From Winogradskyella flava (GTDB lineage Bacteria; Bacteroidota; Bacteroidia; Flavobacteriales; Flavobacteriaceae), in NCBI RefSeq assembly GCF_014243395.1, contig NZ_JACLCP010000004.1, forward strand, positions 124,001-188,000: 64,000 nt of DNA, given 5' to 3'. The position numbers and the translations under genes were made by a program. The notes under the pieces were generated by a model. It ran no database searches. It had not been told where the DNA came from and worked only from the letters and a program-made list of their open reading frames with translations. Below, in pieces: positions 26,320 through 35,986 of this stretch. Within the stretch, counting starts at the first letter, position 1. Every line of letters starts with the position of its first letter.

Positions 26320-27000
26320 CTATTCTTTATCTTCTGGTACAGGCGAAATCATAATATGTGCACGATGTGTTCCTGGGTTCATAATCCAAGGGTGATTTGC
26401 CGCATACGGTTTTTCTGGTAAACCAGTAGATTCTGCAGTTGCCCATGGCATATATACGACATAGCGTAGTCTCGCATCTTCAACTTTTGACGTTTCTGGA
26501 TCATATGTTGTTTTTTTACCATAGTAGATATGCAACGTTGCACCATTTGGGATTTTAAGTTTACCTGCTTTCATTTCGGCTTCACGGATATCAAAGACCT
26601 CTTTATAATTCTTTCCCTCGGCTTTTAAGGTCCGTCCTCTAGCCATAAACGGTTCTAGGTCTTTGTGATAGCATGCAGCGTTAAAACCATCTTTTTTTGG
26701 GTCATCTGCAAGTACAATAAATTGATTATCACCCTCGCGTAGTGTTACAAATTCGCCGGTCATGTTATAACCAATAACTTTACAGTTTGCTCTGCTTTCT
26801 TCAGGAGCAGACATTAAAGCAGTTGCAATTAAGGCTTCATCTGTATCAATAGGCTTTAGTTGTTTATCCTTGGTGTTTGACTCATTGGCGACTATTGTTT
26901 CTGTATCAGGAGATTCTTCTTTAATAGTTGTTGTTTTATCTGAAGAGTTACAAGAAATCAAAATTCCTGTAAAGACAATGGCTAAAATATGTAGCTTCAT
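26320..27000 (-). CDS. Putative lipoprotein
   Basis: 226 residues with a clear lipobox (GILISCNSS) and a Thr/Glu-rich linker. The core has ALMSAPEESRANCKVIGYNM, REGDNQFIVLADDPKKDGFNA, CYHKDLEPFMARGR and the C-terminal NHPWIMNPGTHRAHIMISP. The two Cys (NCKV, ACYH) and several His (YHKD, NHPW, THRAHIM) could bind metal or heme, but no known motif fits. No family recognised. It is the fifth of six minus-strand exported or membrane proteins in a row. Confidence 0.7.
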   Translation of the reverse strand: MKLHILAIVFTGILISCNSSDKTTTIKEESPDTETIVANESNTKDKQLKPIDTDEALIATALMSAPEESRANCKVIGYNMTGEFVTLREGDNQFIVLADDPKKDGFNAACYHKDLEPFMARGRTLKAEGKNYKEVFDIREAEMKAGKLKIPNGATLHIYYGKKTTYDPETSKVEDARLRYVVYMPWATAESTGLPEKPYAANHPWIMNPGTHRAHIMISPVPEDKE

Positions 27001-27172
27001 ATAGTTTTATGTATTGTTTGGTGAATATGTCCTTTTAAAATTACGAAAAACCAAGCACTCTTTCGTTTTTGATACTAATTTGAATTTTATATTCTGAAAA
27101 GAGTTCACGATAACACTATTTTTTACCAAATTATTCGTTCGAGTGAGAGATGTACGTATTTAGAACAACAGC

Positions 27173-27763
<591 letters not shown>

Positions 27764-27772
27764 ATCTAAAAA

Positions 27773-27802
27773 TAAAAAAACCCTGACGGTTTACATCAGG
27801 AT
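27773..27802 (-). terminator. Probable terminator of secA
   Basis: On the minus strand ATCCTGA and TCAGGGT pair over 7 bp (one wobble) around a 9-base loop, followed by seven T. It lies 87 bases after the secA stop and only ten bases before the next start codon. Confidence 0.65.
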
Positions 27803-27837
27803 ATTTAAATAGTTATGTTGCTTTATTAAATTCTAAA

Positions 27838-27880
27838 ACACACTTCGACATGCTCGGTGTAAAAGTTTAGGATGACAAAA
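27838..27880. repeat. Short repeat-like palindrome downstream of secA
   Basis: ACAC TTCGACATGCTCG GTGT with a following AGGATGACAAAAAGG stretch. The CACTTCGAC..TGCTC core is shared with the element at 8957-8972. It resembles dispersed intergenic repeats of flavobacteria (general knowledge, not tested). Confidence 0.45.
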
Positions 27881-27888
27881 AGGGATGT

Positions 27889-30800
27889 TTAGTCATTAAC
27901 CAAAACCCATTCGCCTTTATCAATTAAAGGAATGGCTTGCTTATACTTCACCTCTTTACTTTCGCCACTCATAACGTGCTTAATCGTCACTCTATCGTTA
28001 CGGCCAATTTTTGGTTGTTCCCTAACAATGGTTTCCACTACTTGCTGTTGGCGAGACGCACCTTGTCCAGCCGCTCTGCTTTGAGAAGAACGCTCGTCTA
28101 AATTTGGAATTTCATCTTTTTGCGTTTCAAGTTTTTCTTGCTTACGACGCTTTGCTTCTTGAATGTTATTAGCCGTTTCTTGTGGAATCTCTCCTTTAAA
28201 CAAGAATGATATTACATCTTTATTTACTTGATCAATCATACTTTTAAAAAGCTCAAAAGACTCAAACTTGTAAATTAATAATGGATCTTTTTGCTCATGT
28301 ACCGCTAATTGTACAGATTGTTTTAATTCATCCATTTTACGTAAATGTGTTTTCCAGGCATCATCTACTATAGCCAGTGTAATATTTTTTTCAAAATCAT
28401 TGATTAACTGTGTACCTTTAGATTCGTATGCTTTCTCTAAATCGGTAACAACTTGCAAATTCTTAACACCGTCCGTAAATGGCACAACGATACGCTTAAA
28501 ACGATCACGTTGTGTATTATATACATTTTCTATTACTGGATAGGCCAAATCTGCAGCACGTTGCATTTTTTCACGATAATGCTTAAAGGCTTCTTTATAA
28601 ATAACACCAGCAATGTCCTGTTCTCCCATTTTTGTAAATTCTTCTTCAGAAACAGGAGAGGACATGGAGAAGTAACGGATCAATTCAAACTCGAAGTTTT
28701 TAAAATCATTAGCCGCTTTATTATTCATCGCTATACCTTCAGAGGTATCAAAGATCATATTTGCTAAATCGACACGAAGACGTTCACCATGCAAAGCATT
28801 ACGACGACGTTTGTATACCACTTCACGCTGAGCGTTCATGACATCATCATATTCTAATAATCGCTTTCGTACACCGAAGTTATTTTCCTCAACTTTCTTT
28901 TGTGCGCGTTCAATAGACTTGGAAATCATGGAATGCTGAATTACTTCACCTTCTTTTAGCCCCATTCTATCCATCATCTTGGCAATACGCTCACTACCAA
29001 ACAAACGCATAAGGTTATCTTCTAAGGACACATAGAACTGAGAACTTCCCGGATCTCCTTGACGACCAGCTCTACCACGTAATTGTCTGTCGACTCGTCT
29101 TGAATCGTGACGTTCCGTACCAACGATGGCTAAACCACCAGCTTCTTTTACCTCGTCACTTAGCTTAATATCAGTACCACGACCTGCCATGTTGGTAGCA
29201 ATAGTTACCTGACCGGCATTACCAGCTTCGGCAACAATCTCTGCTTCTTTTTTATGCTGCTTAGCATTTAAGACATTATGTGGAATCTTACGAATACTTA
29301 ACATCTTACCTAAAAGCTCGGAAATTTCAACGTTAGTTGTACCGATCAATACAGGTCGCCCTGCATTGGATAATTCCACAACTTCATCAATAACGGCGTT
29401 GTATTTTTCGCGCTTTGTTTTATAAACTAAATCTTCTCTGTCATCTCTAGCAATTGGTCTGTTGGTAGGAATTTCTACAACATCCAATTTATAGATTTCC
29501 CAGAATTCACCAGCTTCAGTTACCGCAGTACCTGTCATACCAGAAAGTTTGCGATACATTCTAAAGTAATTCTGTAATGTTACAGTAGCAAAGGTCTGTG
29601 TTGCTGCCTCAATCTTTACATTTTCCTTAGCTTCAATCGCCTGATGTAATCCGTCAGAATAACGACGGCCATCCATAATACGACCAGTCTGTTCATCGAC
29701 AATCATTACTTTGTTCTCCATGACCACGTACTGCACATCTTTTTCAAAAAGTGCGTATGCTTTAAGTAATTGGTTAAGGGTATGGATACGTTCAGATTTA
29801 ATTCCGAAGTCTCTAAATAAGTCTTCTTTAAGATTAGCCTCCTCTTCAGAAGATAAGCCTTGGGATTCAATCTTGGCAATTTCAGTTCCCATTTCAGGCA
29901 TTACGAAGAAGTTAGGATCGTCCTTACCTGAGAGGAATTCTACACCTTTATCGGACAGTTCCACCTGATTGTTTTTTTCATCAATAACATAATAAAGATC
30001 CGCATCTACTTTTGGCATTTCTCTATTATTATCTTGCATGTAAAAGTTTTCAGTTTTTTGGAGTAGTTGCTTTATACCTTCTTCACTCAAAAACTTTATG
30101 AGGGCTTTGTTCTTTGGAATACCTCTGTAAACCTGCAGTAATCTAAAACCACCTTCTTTGGTATCTCTTTCAGCAATCAATTTCTTAGCTTCTGCCAAAA
30201 CACCGACCAAATATTTACGTTGAACGGCTTCAATTTGTTCAACTTTTGGTTTTAAGGCATCAAACTCATGTTCGTCTCCTTTTGGAATAGGTCCTGAAAT
30301 AATCAATGGTGTACGCGCATCATCCACTAATACCGAGTCCACCTCATCCACAATCGCATAGTGATGGCGACGTTGCACCAAGTCTTCTGGTGAATGCGCC
30401 ATATTATCACGCAAATAATCAAAACCAAATTCATTATTGGTTCCGTAAGTAATATCTGCATTATAAGCTTTACGACGTGCATCAGAATTTGGTGTATGGT
30501 AATCAATACAATCGATACTCATACCATGGAACTCAAATATTGGTGCCATCCAAGCACTATCACGTTTTGCCAAGTAATCGTTCACCGTTACGAGGTGAAC
30601 ACCTTTTCCGGCAAGTGCGTTTAGATATACGGGTAAAGTTGCCACAAGGGTTTTACCTTCACCCGTTTGCATCTCGGCAATTTTACCCTGGTGCATGGCA
30701 ATACCACCTATGAGTTGAACATCATAGTGAATCATATCCCAGGTGATAGGCTTACCTGCTGCATCCCAAGAATTTGCCCAAACGGCTTTGTCGCCATCTA

Positions 30801-31245
30801 AAGTGACATAATCCTTTGCACCTGAAACTTCTCTGTCGAATGCATTCGCCGTCACAGGAATTTCTATGTTGTGCACAAAACGTTTAGCGGTTTCTTTTAC
30901 AACAGCAAAGGCTTCTGGTAAAATATCGTTTAGAACACTTTCGGTAACTTCATAGATATCGTCTTCGATTTTATCTGCTTCTACATAGATGTCCTCGCGC
31001 TCATCAATATCCTCTGTTTCTTCTGCTGTTGCTAATAATTCACTTTGCTTTTCGAGTAGTGGTTTTCTAGCTTCAGCAATTTTTTCTTTAAACTCGGCCG
31101 TCTTTGCCCTAAGCTCATCATGTGATAAAGCTTCAAGTGCTTGCTCAAAAGCTTTTATTTGGTTTACAATTGGTTGTATAGCGCTAACGTCTTGTTTGGA
31201 TTTATCTCCAACAAAAACTTTAAGTACTTTATCTAGTATACCCAT
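27889..31245 (-). CDS. secA: Preprotein translocase ATPase SecA
   Basis: The ATP-driven motor of Sec protein export, working with SecYEG. The start is the ATG at 31245 (MGILDKVLKVFVGDKS); the open frame begins two codons earlier at a TTG. 1118 residues, long because of insertions typical of Bacteroidota. Nucleotide-binding domain 1 holds MQTGEGKTLVA (Walker A) and the VDEVDSVLVDDARTPL (DEAD-like) motif; domain 2 holds NMAGRGTDIKL and QLRGRAGRQGDPG. The C-terminus ends in a basic KEVKYKQAIPLIDKGEWVL; I see no CxCxSGx(n)CH zinc motif. It is followed by a terminator-like hairpin. Confidence 0.97.
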   Translation of the reverse strand: MGILDKVLKVFVGDKSKQDVSAIQPIVNQIKAFEQALEALSHDELRAKTAEFKEKIAEARKPLLEKQSELLATAEETEDIDEREDIYVEADKIEDDIYEVTESVLNDILPEAFAVVKETAKRFVHNIEIPVTANAFDREVSGAKDYVTLDGDKAVWANSWDAAGKPITWDMIHYDVQLIGGIAMHQGKIAEMQTGEGKTLVATLPVYLNALAGKGVHLVTVNDYLAKRDSAWMAPIFEFHGMSIDCIDYHTPNSDARRKAYNADITYGTNNEFGFDYLRDNMAHSPEDLVQRRHHYAIVDEVDSVLVDDARTPLIISGPIPKGDEHEFDALKPKVEQIEAVQRKYLVGVLAEAKKLIAERDTKEGGFRLLQVYRGIPKNKALIKFLSEEGIKQLLQKTENFYMQDNNREMPKVDADLYYVIDEKNNQVELSDKGVEFLSGKDDPNFFVMPEMGTEIAKIESQGLSSEEEANLKEDLFRDFGIKSERIHTLNQLLKAYALFEKDVQYVVMENKVMIVDEQTGRIMDGRRYSDGLHQAIEAKENVKIEAATQTFATVTLQNYFRMYRKLSGMTGTAVTEAGEFWEIYKLDVVEIPTNRPIARDDREDLVYKTKREKYNAVIDEVVELSNAGRPVLIGTTNVEISELLGKMLSIRKIPHNVLNAKQHKKEAEIVAEAGNAGQVTIATNMAGRGTDIKLSDEVKEAGGLAIVGTERHDSRRVDRQLRGRAGRQGDPGSSQFYVSLEDNLMRLFGSERIAKMMDRMGLKEGEVIQHSMISKSIERAQKKVEENNFGVRKRLLEYDDVMNAQREVVYKRRRNALHGERLRVDLANMIFDTSEGIAMNNKAANDFKNFEFELIRYFSMSSPVSEEEFTKMGEQDIAGVIYKEAFKHYREKMQRAADLAYPVIENVYNTQRDRFKRIVVPFTDGVKNLQVVTDLEKAYESKGTQLINDFEKNITLAIVDDAWKTHLRKMDELKQSVQLAVHEQKDPLLIYKFESFELFKSMIDQVNKDVISFLFKGEIPQETANNIQEAKRRKQEKLETQKDEIPNLDERSSQSRAAGQGASRQQQVVETIVREQPKIGRNDRVTIKHVMSGESKEVKYKQAIPLIDKGEWVLVND

Positions 31246-31355
31246 GGTCAATATTTTGTAACAGATTGACTGGTGTCAAACTGTGTATTAATTTCAATAA
31301 AAATGGTTGGCTAATAAAGCCATAAACGTTTCCCGATTTTAAGGAATCCGAAAAT

Positions 31356-31396
31356 AAAAAAAGTCTCTCAGTTAAGATAACGCAAGAGACTTTTTT
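31356..31396 (-). terminator. Terminator of the DUF2795 gene
   Basis: AAAAAAGTCTCT and AGAGACTTTTTT form a 12-bp perfect stem with a 16-base loop; the A-run gives a T-run on the minus strand. The symmetric A/T flanks would allow termination from either side. Confidence 0.75.
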
Positions 31397-31412
31397 GTGA
31401 TAATATTATATG

Positions 31413-31634
31413 TTAATATTCGTCCTCGTTCCAGAGGTAATCTTCATCAGTTGGATAGTCTGGCCAAATTTCTTCAATAGAGTCGTAGGAATCACCTTCA
31501 TCTTCTATCGCTTGTAAATTTTCTACAACTTCTAAAGGCGCACCTGTTCTAATCGCATAATCGATAAGTTCGTCTTTTGTTGCTGGCCAAGGTGCATCAC
31601 TTAAATACGATGCTAATTCTAATGTCCAATACAT
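31413..31634 (-). CDS. DUF2795 domain protein
   Basis: 73 residues, MYWTLELASYLSDAPWPATK followed by DELIDYAIRTGAPLEVVENL, then an acidic tail. This N-terminal pattern is the DUF2795 signature seen in many Bacteroidota; function unknown. The open frame continues 18 codons upstream to 31688, but I start at 31634 because the family begins with MYWTLE and because a TAnnTTTG box (31659-31666) falls inside the longer frame. It has its own terminator at 31356-31396 and lies between secA and the adenosyltransferase gene. Confidence 0.85.
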   Translation of the reverse strand: MYWTLELASYLSDAPWPATKDELIDYAIRTGAPLEVVENLQAIEDEGDSYDSIEEIWPDYPTDEDYLWNEDEY

Positions 31635-31658
31635 TTGCGTTTGTAATTTTAATTTTTG

Positions 31659-31688
31659 CAAAAATAATTTTTTAGCTGAATAATTCAA
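31659..31688 (-). promoter_or_regulatory. Promoter of the DUF2795 gene
   Basis: On the minus strand, TTG at 31688-31686, a 19-base spacer, then TATTTTTG at 31666-31659, matching TTG / TAnnTTTG. It ends 25 bases before the ATG at 31634. Confidence 0.6.
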
Positions 31689-31796
31689 GAAAAAATTAAA
31701 TTAATTATTCATTAATAAAAAGAACGTGTAATCTTCAACCTAATTAAACCTAGATATTGCATTATCTAAGGTCTAAAAGCAAAAGCACTTAATGTG

Positions 31797-32372
31797 TCAC
31801 GATTCTTTTTGAGGAATCCACTTAATCTCTTCTGCTTGCAAATCATGTGACAACTTCCGTGCCAATACAAAAAGGTAGTCAGAAAGGCGATTTATATACA
31901 TTAGTGTTTCAGGCTGAAAGGGCTCTAAATCATTAAGATGCGAGGCTAAGCGTTCGGCTCTGCGGCATACTGTACGAGCTATGTGACAGAATGACACCGT
32001 TTGATGTCCTCCGGGTAACACAAAATGCGTCATTGGCGGAAGACTAGCTTCCATAGCATCCATTTCTTTCTCGAGACGTTCTATATCTTCATTAGAAATT
32101 TTAGGAATGTTCAACCTTGCTTTACCGTTTTTTAGTGTTGCTTTTTCTGGGTCAGTCGCCAAAATAGCACCAACAGTAAACAGACGATCTTGAATATGCA
32201 TCAAGGTATTCTTATATAATTGGTTGATATCTTGATCTCTTATTAGTCCAATGTGAGAGTTCAATTCATCTATTGTGCCGTAACTTTCTATCCTTATATG
32301 ATGTTTTGGTACGCGTGTACCACCAAAAAGAGCAGTAGTACCTTTATCACCTGTTTTTGTATATACTTTCAT
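31797..32372 (-). CDS. Cob(I)yrinic acid a,c-diamide adenosyltransferase (PduO type)
   Basis: 191 residues. It transfers the adenosyl group of ATP to cob(I)alamin to make coenzyme B12. The N-terminal glycine-rich KVYTKTGDKGTTALFGGTRV, the SYGTIDELNSHIG helix and the ARTVCRRAERLAS helix with RLSDYLFVLAR are family signatures. With meaB at 17.8 kb it points to adenosylcobalamin use by methylmalonyl-CoA mutase. A TAnnTTTG box (32377-32384) ends four bases before the ATG, so the mRNA may be leaderless. Confidence 0.94.
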   Translation of the reverse strand: MKVYTKTGDKGTTALFGGTRVPKHHIRIESYGTIDELNSHIGLIRDQDINQLYKNTLMHIQDRLFTVGAILATDPEKATLKNGKARLNIPKISNEDIERLEKEMDAMEASLPPMTHFVLPGGHQTVSFCHIARTVCRRAERLASHLNDLEPFQPETLMYINRLSDYLFVLARKLSHDLQAEEIKWIPQKES

Positions 32373-32376
32373 AAAA

Positions 32377-32384
32377 CAAAGTTA
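32377..32384 (-). promoter_or_regulatory. -7 promoter element abutting the adenosyltransferase start
   Basis: On the minus strand this reads TAACTTTG, a full match to TAnnTTTG, with four bases to the ATG at 32372. Spacing is the same as at the MATE gene. Confidence 0.5.
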
Positions 32385-32468
32385 CAAGTTAAAAGTTGTA
32401 AAGTAAAACAGTTTGAAGTTGAATTACATGGATGGTCAGATCTTTAGACGATTGGATATTTAGTAGTT

Positions 32469-33161
32469 TCACTGATTATTAAATGTGTCACTCTCAACGA
32501 TACCATCTCTTAAGCGAATAACACGTTTGGCGTGAGCAGCAATATCTTCCTCATGCGTTACCATAATAACAGTGTTACCTACAGCATGGATTTCATCAAA
32601 GAGCGCCATGATTTCGGTACCTGTTTTAGAATCTAGATTCCCTGTTGGCTCATCGGCCAGAATTATTGATGGCTTGTTAACCAAGGCACGGCCCACAGCA
32701 ACCCGTTGTCTCTGTCCACCAGAAAGTTGATTAGGCTTGTGATCCATACGATCGGCTAAACCAACATCGGTTAATACTTCTGAAGCTCTATCATTACGCT
32801 GTTTTTTTGAAGCACCAGCATATACCATTGGTAAGGCCACATTATCTAAAGCTGTAGTTCTTGGCAGCAAATTAAAGGTCTGAAAAACGAAACCAATTTC
32901 TGTATTTCTTATGTCTGCAAGCTCATCATCTGACATCTGGCTAACATCTTTTCCATTCAGATTATAGGAACCAGCAGTAGGCGTATCTAAACAACCTAAT
33001 AGATTCATTAAGGTAGATTTACCAGAACCCGATGGTCCCATGATAGCCACATATTCTCCTCTTTTAATGTCTAGATCAATACCTTTTAACACGTGGACTG
33101 TCTCTTGTCCTAATTTAAAATCTCTAATGATACCTCTAATCTCAATGACGTTGTCACTCAT
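32469..33161 (-). CDS. ABC transporter ATP-binding protein, LolD/MacB-like
   Basis: 230 residues, one complete ATPase domain: Walker [13 protein letters not shown]-loop [11 protein letters not shown], signature [17 protein letters not shown], Walker [13 protein letters not shown] and the switch His in [10 protein letters not shown]. The [19 protein letters not shown] start and the [11 protein letters not shown] stretch are typical of the LolD/MacB/FtsE group that drives lipoprotein release or mechanotransmission. No permease gene is adjacent, so the partner is encoded elsewhere. The nearest minus-strand neighbour upstream is a methyltransferase 89 bases away. Confidence 0.92.
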   Translation of the reverse strand: MSDNVIEIRGIIRDFKLGQETVHVLKGIDLDIKRGEYVAIMGPSGSGKSTLMNLLGCLDTPTAGSYNLNGKDVSQMSDDELADIRNTEIGFVFQTFNLLPRTTALDNVALPMVYAGASKKQRNDRASEVLTDVGLADRMDHKPNQLSGGQRQRVAVGRALVNKPSIILADEPTGNLDSKTGTEIMALFDEIHAVGNTVIMVTHEEDIAAHAKRVIRLRDGIVESDTFNNQ

Positions 33162-33250
33162 AATTTACAGATGTTGGTTGTAAAAATCCTTTGCAAGATA
33201 AAAGAATTTAAAAATTGGTTCGCTAATAAGACGTTAAAGTTGCGAGCTTG

Positions 33251-34021
33251 TTACACCCTTATTTTAAAATGTTCTTTGCCTTGCTCTTTTCTGAAAAATA
33301 CAAAGCCCAAATGGAAACAATCTACTGTTACGGTTACAGCGGTATGGGCTTTAATATATGCCCAAGCCTCAGACATACCTTCAGACCAGTAGATGTCATC
33401 AAAGACAAAAACAGTTTCATTATGAACTTTTGATAAAAGGGATTCAAAATATTTAATAGTAGCATCTTTGTTATGGTGCCCGTCAAAGAAAATAAAATCA
33501 AATTTATTTTCTCTTAATGATGGAATTATCGATGTAAAATCACCTTTTACAAAAGTTACGTTTTTGATTTCCAACTGTTCGAATTTAGATTTTGCAAAAT
33601 CTGATGTATTGGGGCAGCCCTCAATAGAGAGAATATTCGCATCGTTATTGGCTAGAGCTAAGGCATATGTTCCCATACCTAAAGAAGTGCCCAATTCTAA
33701 AATCGTTTTGGAACTAAAATATTGAATAACTCTAAAAAGTAGCTTTGATTCCTTTACTGTACTGCTTGAGTTACGTATCATTTTAGCAACACGACGTTTT
33801 TTTGAATAGAGTACTTTTGAACCTTCACCTAAATCCGTAATTTCTAATACAGTATCTGAGTGTCTTAGGATATTTCGGTAGTTATTAAGCTTGTTATATG
33901 CGTTATATTTGTCTTTATTGTATAAACATTTTGTGACAAAATCAAAAATAAATGGTGAGTGTACACCATGCTGATTGGTTGAAGCAAAAAGGAATTTTAT
34001 GTATGCTATTGCCTGATACAT
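33251..34021 (-). CDS. Class I SAM-dependent methyltransferase, O-methyltransferase-like
   Basis: 256 residues with a central Rossmann domain: motif I ILELGTSLGMGTYALALAN, an acidic end of strand 2 (LSIEGCPN), VTFVKGDFTSIIPSL, then FDFIFFDGHH and FVFDDIYWSEGM, as in the Methyltransf_24/catechol-O-methyltransferase-like group. The N-terminal 75 residues are helical (HGVHSPFIFDFV). The substrate is unknown. Its ATG directly follows the stop of the ABC-F gene with no gap, so the two are co-transcribed. Confidence 0.85.
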   Translation of the reverse strand: MYQAIAYIKFLFASTNQHGVHSPFIFDFVTKCLYNKDKYNAYNKLNNYRNILRHSDTVLEITDLGEGSKVLYSKKRRVAKMIRNSSSTVKESKLLFRVIQYFSSKTILELGTSLGMGTYALALANNDANILSIEGCPNTSDFAKSKFEQLEIKNVTFVKGDFTSIIPSLRENKFDFIFFDGHHNKDATIKYFESLLSKVHNETVFVFDDIYWSEGMSEAWAYIKAHTAVTVTVDCFHLGFVFFRKEQGKEHFKIRV

Positions 34022-35884
34022 TTAGCTCTCTAATTTTTCAGCTAATTCAAACCATCTCAATTCTTTTTCTTCAATTGTGTCTATGATAATTTGAAGCTCG
34101 TCAGATAGCTTATTGATGTCATCTTGAGATAATTCAGGATTATTGAATCTGCTTTCCAGTGCATTTTTGTCCAGCTCTAAAGACCGAATTTTAGATTCTA
34201 GATTTTTATATTCTTTCTGCTCATTATAAGATAATTTGTAGGCTTCATTTTGCTTTGTTGCTTCGGAGCTTTCTGTCTTGGTAGAGGTTTGAACTTGTTT
34301 TGGTTGACTACCATCGTAAGCTCTAAAATCTGAGTAGTTACCAGGGAAATCGTCAACCACACCATTTCCTCTAAATACAAATAAGTGATCTACAATTTTG
34401 TCCATAAAGTAACGGTCGTGTGAAACTACCAAAAGAACTCCCGGGAAATCCATTAAGAAACTTTCTAGAACATTTAAGGTAACTATGTCTAAGTCATTAG
34501 TCGGTTCATCCAATATTAAAACATTAGGGTTTTGAATTAAAACGGTACATAAATACAGTCGTTTTTGTTCGCCACCACTTAGTTTTTCAACAAAATCATA
34601 TTGCTTTTTTCTATCGAATAAAAAGCGCTCTAATAATTGTTGTGCACTTATTTGCCGTCCCTTGGCCAATGGTATATAATCGCCATAAGCTCTAATAACA
34701 TCGATAACCTTTTGGTTTGGTTTTACTGTGATACCACCTTGTGTGTAATAACCGATTTTTACTGTTTCGCCTAGAACAACCTTTCCGCCATCGGGAAGAA
34801 GACTGCCTGTAAGAAGATTTAGGAATGTAGATTTACCTGTTCCGTTTTTTCCAATGACGCCAATACGTTCTCCTTTTTTAAAGGTGTAATCAAAACCATC
34901 AAGTATTTTTTTGTTTTTAAAGGCTTTTGATACATTATGAAACTCTATAATCTTACTTCCAAGACGCTCCATGTTAATTTCTAATTGTACTTGGTGGTCT
35001 GTACGTCTTTGATGTGCTTTTTTCTTTATTTCGAAAAAGTCATCAATTCTGCTTTTGGATTTTGTAGTGCGTGCTTTTGGTTGGCGACGCATCCAGTCCA
35101 ATTCTTTTTTAAAGAGTTGTTTTGCTTTACCAGTTTCTATAGCTTGATTTTCGATACGGGCTTCTTTCTTTTCTAGGTAATAAGAATAATTTCCTTTATA
35201 GGTGTAAAGCTGACCATGATCAAGTTCTATAATCTCATTACAAACACGTTCTAAGAAATAGCGATCGTGTGTGACCATGAAAAGCGTTTGTTGCGTCTTT
35301 GCAAAGTACTCTTCTAACCATTCAATCATTTCTAAATCAAGGTGATTGGTAGGTTCATCTAAAATTAGAATATCAGGTTTGCTCAACAAGGCTTGGGCTA
35401 GTGCTAATCGTTTTTTTTGTCCACCAGAAAGTGTATTGACTTTGATGGATAAATCATCTAACTTTAATTGCGATAGAGTTTGTTGATATTGCGTTTCAAA
35501 TTCCCATGCATTGTTGCTATCCATAGCTTCAAAAGCCGATTGATAAGCGTCTATATCTTCGGGATTTTTTAATGCACTTTCATAAGCTTCAATGGTTTTT
35601 AAAATTGGGATATCTGATGCGAAGATTGTTTCTTCAATAGTAAGCTTAGGGTCTAAGTCTGGCTCTTGATCCAAGAAAGCTAAGCGCAGACCTTTTCTAA
35701 CAACAATTTGTCCTTCATCTGTCGTGTCTTTTCCTGATAAAATATTTAGTATAGAGGTTTTACCACTTCCATTTTTAGCGACGAAAGCAATCTTCTGATC
35801 TTTATGAATACTGAAGGATAAATTCTTAAAGAGTACAAGTTCTCCATAAGACTTAGATATATTTTCTACATTGAGGTAATTCAC
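34022..35884 (-). CDS. ABC-F family ATPase (translation-associated)
   Basis: About 620 residues. I start at the GTG at 35884 (VNYLNVENISKSYG), where homology of the family begins. The longer frame from an ATG at 35974 adds 30 hydrophobic residues and runs through the glycan-locus promoter. Two ATPase domains: Walker A VAKNGSGKTS and IGKNGTGKST, signatures NTLSGGQKKRLALAQAL and EKLSGGEQKRL, Walker B ILDEPTNHLD and ILDEPTNDLD, with an Arg/Lys-rich linker (WMRRQPKARTTKSKSRID) between. The C-terminal coiled coil is present. ABC-F proteins act on ribosomes, not in transport. The subtype (Uup-like by the coiled coil) is tentative. Confidence 0.92.
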   Translation of the reverse strand: MNYLNVENISKSYGELVLFKNLSFSIHKDQKIAFVAKNGSGKTSILNILSGKDTTDEGQIVVRKGLRLAFLDQEPDLDPKLTIEETIFASDIPILKTIEAYESALKNPEDIDAYQSAFEAMDSNNAWEFETQYQQTLSQLKLDDLSIKVNTLSGGQKKRLALAQALLSKPDILILDEPTNHLDLEMIEWLEEYFAKTQQTLFMVTHDRYFLERVCNEIIELDHGQLYTYKGNYSYYLEKKEARIENQAIETGKAKQLFKKELDWMRRQPKARTTKSKSRIDDFFEIKKKAHQRRTDHQVQLEINMERLGSKIIEFHNVSKAFKNKKILDGFDYTFKKGERIGVIGKNGTGKSTFLNLLTGSLLPDGGKVVLGETVKIGYYTQGGITVKPNQKVIDVIRAYGDYIPLAKGRQISAQQLLERFLFDRKKQYDFVEKLSGGEQKRLYLCTVLIQNPNVLILDEPTNDLDIVTLNVLESFLMDFPGVLLVVSHDRYFMDKIVDHLFVFRGNGVVDDFPGNYSDFRAYDGSQPKQVQTSTKTESSEATKQNEAYKLSYNEQKEYKNLESKIRSLELDKNALESRFNNPELSQDDINKLSDELQIIIDTIEEKELRWFELAEKLES

Positions 35885-35933
35885 ACTGAATTTTTTACAA
35901 AGAACGAAATAAACCAAAAAGAAACCTAATAGT

Positions 35934-35963
35934 TTTGTTATTGCTAGTGATACATTATATTTG
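35934..35963 (+). promoter_or_regulatory. Promoter of the surface-glycan locus
   Basis: TTTG at 35934-35937, an 18-base spacer, then TATATTTG at 35956-35963: full matches to the Bacteroidota -33 and -7 elements at the expected distance. It ends 23 bases before the first gene of the 27-kb locus and is the best promoter match in the window. Confidence 0.75.
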
Positions 35964-35986
35964 TCTGTAAACATCCATTTTTATCT

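Noticed and set aside
30394..31261. Plus-strand frames (76, 78 and 90 codons) over the start of secA
   Set aside because: Antisense to strongly conserved SecA; low-complexity Ser-rich translations and no promoter.
31635..31688. N-terminal extension of the DUF2795 gene
   Set aside because: The family starts at MYWTLE, and a TTG/TAnnTTTG promoter lies inside the extension.
35885..35974. N-terminal extension of the ABC-F gene to the ATG at 35974
   Set aside because: The extra 30 residues are hydrophobic and unlike the family, and this stretch holds the promoter of the divergent glycan locus.
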